From the NCBI GenBank assembly GCA_963848115.1, contig CAWKCP010000024.1, forward strand, positions 248,001 through 312,000: a stretch of DNA of 64,000 nucleotides. The letters are read 5' to 3'. Below are positions 59,815 through 64,000 of the stretch, in pieces; the first letter of the stretch is position 1; every line of letters starts with the position of its first letter. This DNA comes from JAWKOK01 sp963848115. GTDB lineage: Bacteria > Chloroflexota > Anaerolineae > Caldilineales > Caldilineaceae. The notes below the pieces were generated by a model. The model made no database searches. It saw only the letters and a program-made list of their open reading frames with translations, and had not been told where the DNA came from. Both the position numbers and the translations under genes were made by a program.

Positions 59815-61021
59815 TCAGGCCATTGTTGCCAGCGCTGTTGCTAGCCTGGCAATGCCCTTTTCCAGGTTACGATCGTCATAGAAGGCGAAGCTCAGGCGAA
59901 GGTAATCACGGAGCGCGCCGTTGCTGGAAAAGCGGATCCCCGGCTGGAATCCCAGATTCATCTGTCGAGCTATTGGCAAGAGCCTCTCTGCATCGAGTCC
60001 ATTCGCCAATTGGATCCAGAAAAAGAAGCCGCCGTCGGGGCACCGATAGGCAATCTCACCACGCAGTTGATTCTGCAGTGCTTCGTCCAAAACTATCACG
60101 CGTCGGCCATAGGTCTCTTTGAGAGATGCCAGGTAGCTCTCTTGCAGTCCCAACTCTAGAACAGCGCCTACAATGGATGATGTCAACGGATTGAGACCGC
60201 CGCCGCTGTCAACCATGCCGCAGGTGACGAATCTCTGCACACGCTCGGTCGAACCCTGAATCCAACCGAGGCGCAGCCCTGGGGCGAGGATTTTCGAAAA
60301 GGAGCCGACTGAGAGCACATTGGCTCCGACAACTCCGAGGTCCGTTTCCTCGGCGCCTACGTAGGCAGCGAAGGGGTGCGGCACTTGGCTGCCGGCCTTC
60401 AGCGCGGTAGTTCAGTAGATGGTAGACCTCGTCGGCGACAATCAGAAAATCGTATTCCTGGCTCAACGCAACCAATTGATCGCGTCGGTCCTGGGACAAG
60501 GTGATACCGGTGGGGTTCTGAAAGGTCGGGATGGTGTAGACGAAGCGTGGTCGATATTCGTCCAATGTCGCGACCAGCGCATCGACGATCAGTCCATCCT
60601 CGTCGATTGGGATGCTGATGACGTTGAGATGGTGGTCGGCAAAGATGCGCAGGGCCAGGAAGTAGGACGGCTCTTCGACAAAGATCGTGTCACCGGGTCG
60701 CGTAAAGAGGGTGCAGATTAGATCGAGTGCCTGGGATGCGCCCGCAGTCACAAACAACGTTTCGGATGAGACTGGATGATTGTATCCGCGAGTCAGGAAG
60801 GTGGCCAGTTCTCTGCGCAAGAATCCGTCACCTTGCTCGCAGCCGTAGTTCAGCAGATCTGGATTGCCCTGACCGAGCCGGTGGGCGCTTGCGTGGCGGA
60901 TGATATCAAGCGGCAGCAGATCGAAGCCGGGTTGACCGATTCCTAGGTCGACCATGCCTGGCGCGATATCAACTTGCGTTGTGCGAATTCGAGGGTGGTA
61001 GGATGATTGAACAGATGGCAT
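59815..61021 (-). pseudogene. PLP aminotransferase (2-aminoadipate/MocR-like class I), frameshifted
   Basis: About 400 residues when repaired. The N-terminal part has LGIGQPGFDLLP, NYGCEQGDGFLRRELA, VTAGASQALDLICTLF and FQNPTGITLSQDRR (PLP ring contacts), then VADEVYHLLNY. The PLP-binding Lys (VGSFSKILAPGLRLGW) and C-terminal RLSFAF are in a second frame ending at 59815. The frames meet at about 60405. The sequence resembles LysN-type 2-aminoadipate transaminases and the catalytic part of MocR regulators but has no HTH domain. ATG 61021. Confidence 0.83.
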
Positions 61022-61462
61022 ACGGGCGCACCATGAAGGACGGCTAGATCGGATACTTTCAAAATTGCTCGTTTCCGGCGATCAGTATAGCGTCATTCCA
61101 GCCTGATGCATAAACGCACACGCAGGTTGTCAGGCGACACATTGGGCTTCGAAATTCGGTCACCTAATGCACCAACGAAAGATACCCAATCGGCGAGCAG
61201 GTGGCATCGATGTGACAGATGTTGGACAGTGTATGGTACGCATTTGTGATATCGACACGATTCTCTGGTATTATTGCTGCGCAACCGGCTAGAAATGACG
61301 AAACAAAAGAGATCGTTTAGTCGTTAATCGTCTAGTCGTTAAGTGAGTCGAATACTGAACCAGTTTGTGACCCAATCACCCATTGAGATCGTGGTACAGG
61401 GCGTGAATACCATCGCCGAATGATAGTTTGGCGAAATCAATCTTGATTGCTGAGAATCAAAT
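61022..61462. other. Intergenic region without a recognised gene
   Basis: No coding signal; short minus-strand ORFs here have no family resemblance. It contains a small direct repeat tagtcgtta (61318-61341, three copies of the tcgt(t)a word). Promoters for the divergent aminotransferase and lipoprotein genes probably lie within it. Confidence 0.45.
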
Positions 61463-61678
61463 GACTGCGCTGCAAAAGGGCTCTTCCTGACATCAGTTTG
61501 CACAAATCATGTTGTCGCCTAACGAGAAGATTCGTGCAAATTGAAGAGTCCACTGCAAAAAGCCTTTTCTTGACATGAACGGTCGCGAATTATCACGAAT
61601 TGTGTCCTCGCTCCCAGAGAGAAGATACGTGACAATTCGCGTGAATTCGTGTCTGAATCCCTTTATACAGCGGACTCA
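61463..61678. repeat. Tandem pair of dispersed 'ctgcaaaaagcc' elements, copy 3 and a decayed copy
   Basis: 61546-61678 is a diverged copy of the 22147 and 33395 elements (gtccactgcaaaaagcc at the left, cagcggactca at the right, gagagaagat core). 61463-61550 is a shorter, more decayed relative (gactgcgctgcaaaaggg, aacgagaagattcgtg) whose right end merges with the first. Two insertions side by side, 60 nt from the lipoprotein start. Confidence 0.65.
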
Positions 61679-61737
61679 TTGATGTCTGAAAACTCTTTGC
61701 CGTATTGTCACTGAATGAGCACCGAAAGGACGCGGGA

Positions 61738-64000
61738 ATGCAGAAAAAATCGATTGTTTTGGTCGGCCTATTGGCAATGCTGGCAATGGTATTTGCCGGA
61801 TGTATCCAGCCGCTGACGCCGCCGGCCGAAACCGGCCAAGATGCAGAGGTTGGAGCCATGGATGCCGAAGAAACCGACGCCGGAGAAATGGACGCCGTAG
61901 AGACGACACTCTATGTGGGTCCAACACAGGCCGACTGCGTAGGCGAAGGACCAATGACCTGTATGCTGGTCAAGACGGAACCCGATGGCGAATACCAGCT
62001 CTTCTATAACCAGATTCAAGGCTTTGAGTACGTGCCGGGCTACGAATATGAACTGCTGGTTAATGTGGAAGACGTGGCCAATCCGCCCGCAGGCGGGTCT
62101 TCCCTGAAGTACACGTTGATTGAAGAGGTTGGCGCCACGGAGGTTGGTCCGACCCTGGAGGGCACGCCCTGGCAGATGGTCGCACTGGCCGATGAGAATG
62201 GAGAGCCGGTCGAGACACTGCCGGACGTGGAAGTGACCGCACTCTTCGAGAATGGCAGAGTCAGCGGTACCGACGGATGCAATAACTACTCAGGCGCCTA
62301 CAGCGTCGATGGTACTGACTTGACCGTTGGACCTGAGATGATGGGCACGATGATGGCCTGTCCCGGACCGATCATGGACCAGGCTGGGGCCTACACGGCG
62401 GCTCTGATCAGCGCAGCACGTTACGCCATCGTCGACAACCAGTTGCGCATTATGAACGACACAGGCCGCACCGTCGTCACCTACGATGTGCGAGTGCCGA
62501 CATCACTGACCGGCACCACCTGGAATGCCATCGGCTACAACAATGGCAAGGAGGCCGTGGTTTCCATCGCCATCGACACTGAAATCACCGCAGTGTTTGG
62601 GGAGGATGGCACGCTCTCTGGTTCCGCGGGATGCAACAACTATTCGGCCGGTTACGAGGCCGACGATGTAAACATCAAGATCGGCCCGGCCGCTGTCACC
62701 ATGATGATGTGTGCTGAACCTGAGGGCGTCATGGATCAGGAGACGCTCTATCTGGCAGCCCTGAGCATGGCCGAAGTCTACAGTATCGACGGTGACCGTC
62801 TCCAGTTACGCACCAGCGAGGGTTCGCTGGTGGCCGACTACCGGGCCGCAAGTGCCGATGCTGACGGCGACGATGCTGGTTCTGTTCAGCCTGAAATCGC
62901 CCAGCCGGTGGTCGGCGAAGTGCCGGCAGACGCTGACTCCCTAACCGAGTCTCTCGCCGATATGGAGTATGAGTCTGAATATACGGCCAACCGAACTGCG
63001 CCGTTGACAGACGGCGAGTACAGTGAGGAAGCCGCCCCTGGTTCCGCCTCCAAGGTCGAAGTGACCCTGACCGACCAAGGTGCTGTCGGTGAACTGAATG
63101 GACAACCGGCTGCTGCTGTCGTGTTGGCGACCAGTTCTGGCGGCAGCGGTACATTCTATGATCTGGCTGTTGTCATGGATGAAAACGGCGAACCCGTCAA
63201 TGTAGCGACCATCAGCTTGGGCGACCGTGTTCAGGTCAACTCGGTCGCCATCGAGGATAACCAAATCGTCGTCGATATGGTCCAATCCGGCCCCAACGAT
63301 CCAATGTGCTGTCCGTCTGAGCATGTGGTCAATGCCTATGCGCTGCAGGACGGTGAATTGGTCGAGGCGTCAAGCACGCTGGTCGCTGATGACGAAGCGT
63401 CCGGTGAGGAAACCAAGTCGAGCGATGCTGCTGCCGCCGATGCCGAAGCAGCATCACAACCGGCAGTCCGTGACGGCATTGTCGGCGTCGAGTGGCACTT
63501 CTTCAAGTTTGAGGGCGGTGACGACAGTCAGATCTTCGTCGATGATCCCAGCCGCTATCTGCTCCTGCTCAACCCGGATGGTACGGCCAACGTACAGGCT
63601 GACTGCAATAATGGTAGTGGCAGCTACCAGCTTGATGGAAGCTCGCTGACCATCGATATTGTGGCTGTCACACGTGCGCTCTGTCCGCCGGATTCGCTCT
63701 CCGATGACTATTTGCGCCTGCTCGGCGACGTTGTTACCTTTGTCGAGAAGGACGATGTGTTGGCGCTTAATCTCATGATGGACGCTGGAAACATGTTGTT
63801 CCAGCTCGAAGACGCAACCGTCGAGCAGGTCCATCAACCGACCGAGTTGATCCCGCAGGATGCCATCACGGTTGATCCCGGCTCGCTTGCCACTTCCTAT
63901 CACTGGCAAGTCCTGCCGCCGACACCTTATGATGCCAGTATGCCCCCGGTTCCTGTGGGCCAGCCGCCGCACGCTGTCGTGACATTTGACTACCTGCCGG
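61738..64000 (+). CDS. Large lipoprotein with DUF4377-like and repeated META-type domains (3' end outside window)
   Basis: At least 754 residues, with no stop before the window edge. The signal IVLVGLLAMLAMVFAGC has a lipobox Cys. A DUF4377-like region follows at about 55-130 (TLYVGPTQADCVGEG, YEYELLVNVEDVANPPAG). META-type (HslJ-like) domains start at about 140 (LEGTPWQMVAL, VSGTDGCNNYSGAY) and 260 (GTTWNAIGYNNG, LSGSAGCNNYSAGY), a more diverged one near 580 (GVEWHFFKF, VQADCNNGSGSY), and another apparently begins near 720 (YHWQVLPP). A 400-560 linker region contains a CCPSEH motif. The ATG at 61738 has AAGGA upstream. META domains occur in heat-shock HslJ and secreted proteins; such stacking is unusual. 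Confidence 0.8.
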   Translation, partial: MQKKSIVLVGLLAMLAMVFAGCIQPLTPPAETGQDAEVGAMDAEETDAGEMDAVETTLYVGPTQADCVGEGPMTCMLVKTEPDGEYQLFYNQIQGFEYVPGYEYELLVNVEDVANPPAGGSSLKYTLIEEVGATEVGPTLEGTPWQMVALADENGEPVETLPDVEVTALFENGRVSGTDGCNNYSGAYSVDGTDLTVGPEMMGTMMACPGPIMDQAGAYTAALISAARYAIVDNQLRIMNDTGRTVVTYDVRVPTSLTGTTWNAIGYNNGKEAVVSIAIDTEITAVFGEDGTLSGSAGCNNYSAGYEADDVNIKIGPAAVTMMMCAEPEGVMDQETLYLAALSMAEVYSIDGDRLQLRTSEGSLVADYRAASADADGDDAGSVQPEIAQPVVGEVPADADSLTESLADMEYESEYTANRTAPLTDGEYSEEAAPGSASKVEVTLTDQGAVGELNGQPAAAVVLATSSGGSGTFYDLAVVMDENGEPVNVATISLGDRVQVNSVAIEDNQIVVDMVQSGPNDPMCCPSEHVVNAYALQDGELVEASSTLVADDEASGEETKSSDAAAADAEAASQPAVRDGIVGVEWHFFKFEGGDDSQIFVDDPSRYLLLLNPDGTANVQADCNNGSGSYQLDGSSLTIDIVAVTRALCPPDSLSDDYLRLLGDVVTFVEKDDVLALNLMMDAGNMLFQLEDATVEQVHQPTELIPQDAITVDPGSLATSYHWQVLPPTPYDASMPPVPVGQPPHAVVTFDYLP

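Noticed and set aside
1..64000. CRISPR arrays, tRNA and rRNA genes, prophage or integrase genes
   Set aside because: I looked in all larger gaps and found no regularly spaced direct repeats, no tRNA-like T-loop with matching stem, and no integrase, capsid or replication genes. A covariance-model scan would be needed to exclude small RNAs fully.

Overview
The window is bacterial chromosomal DNA of moderately high GC, densely packed with metabolic and transport genes. There is no rRNA, tRNA, CRISPR array, phage module or complete insertion sequence that I can see. The source is probably Chloroflexota (Caldilinea/Anaerolineae type). This is inferred from lipobox binding proteins with long Ala/Pro/Glu linkers, an SQD1-type sulfolipid gene, many sugar-acid oxidoreductases and ABC importers, and many dispersed short inverted repeats. 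No marker gene here proves the taxonomy.

Layout. (1) 0.2-0.9 kb: a ribbon-helix-helix antitoxin and a PIN toxin with a frameshift. (2) 1-16 kb, almost all on the minus strand: sugar catabolism, with a PfkB kinase, a SIS protein, four Gfo/Idh/MocA oxidoreductases, a TIM-barrel isomerase/epimerase, a 2-hydroxyacid dehydrogenase, an aldo/keto reductase and a sialidase-like propeller protein; one plus-strand crotonase sits among them. (3) 16-25 kb, minus strand: a NitT/TauT-type ABC importer with an enolase-superfamily enzyme, an Old Yellow Enzyme, an SDR, a GH88 unsaturated glucuronyl hydrolase and a GntR/FCD regulator, a plausible uptake-and-degradation unit. (4) 25.4-27.4 kb: a secreted trypsin-like protease. 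(5) 27.5-32.1 kb, minus strand: a sugar ABC importer (binding protein plus two permeases) with a URO-D-family protein and an upstream LacI-type palindrome. (6) 32.5-36.9 kb, minus strand: housekeeping genes rsmE, prmA, dnaJ, a small membrane protein and coaE. (7) 37-44.6 kb, plus strand: a DAO-family FAD oxidoreductase, then a complete branched-chain amino-acid importer (livJ-H-M-G-F). (8) 44.8-49.6 kb, plus strand: a UDP-sulfoquinovose synthase, then a TetR-controlled unit (TetR, ABA4-like membrane protein, second membrane protein, alpha/beta hydrolase) with matching operators before the regulator and before the target genes. (9) 49.9-51.8 kb, plus strand: a polar amino-acid binding protein and permease without an ATPase. 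(10) 51.9-53.7 kb: a nitroreductase and a RelE/Xre-type toxin-antitoxin pair. (11) 53.8-61.0 kb, minus strand: amino-acid and peptide degradation (amidohydrolase, M20 hydrolase, serine/threonine dehydratase, S9 peptidase, PLP aminotransferase). (12) From 61.7 kb, plus strand, running off the end: a lipoprotein with a DUF4377-like region and repeated META-type domains.

Two window-wide features matter. First, seven genes (PIN toxin, PfkB, aldo/keto reductase, NitT/TauT ATPase, amidohydrolase, S9 peptidase, aminotransferase) each carry exactly one frame break with intact family sequence on both sides. Residual sequencing indels explain this more simply than seven pseudogenes. Second, intergenic spaces hold several families of dispersed inverted repeats, a perfect 50-bp palindrome, a 119-bp element with terminal inverted repeats, and REP-like hairpins.
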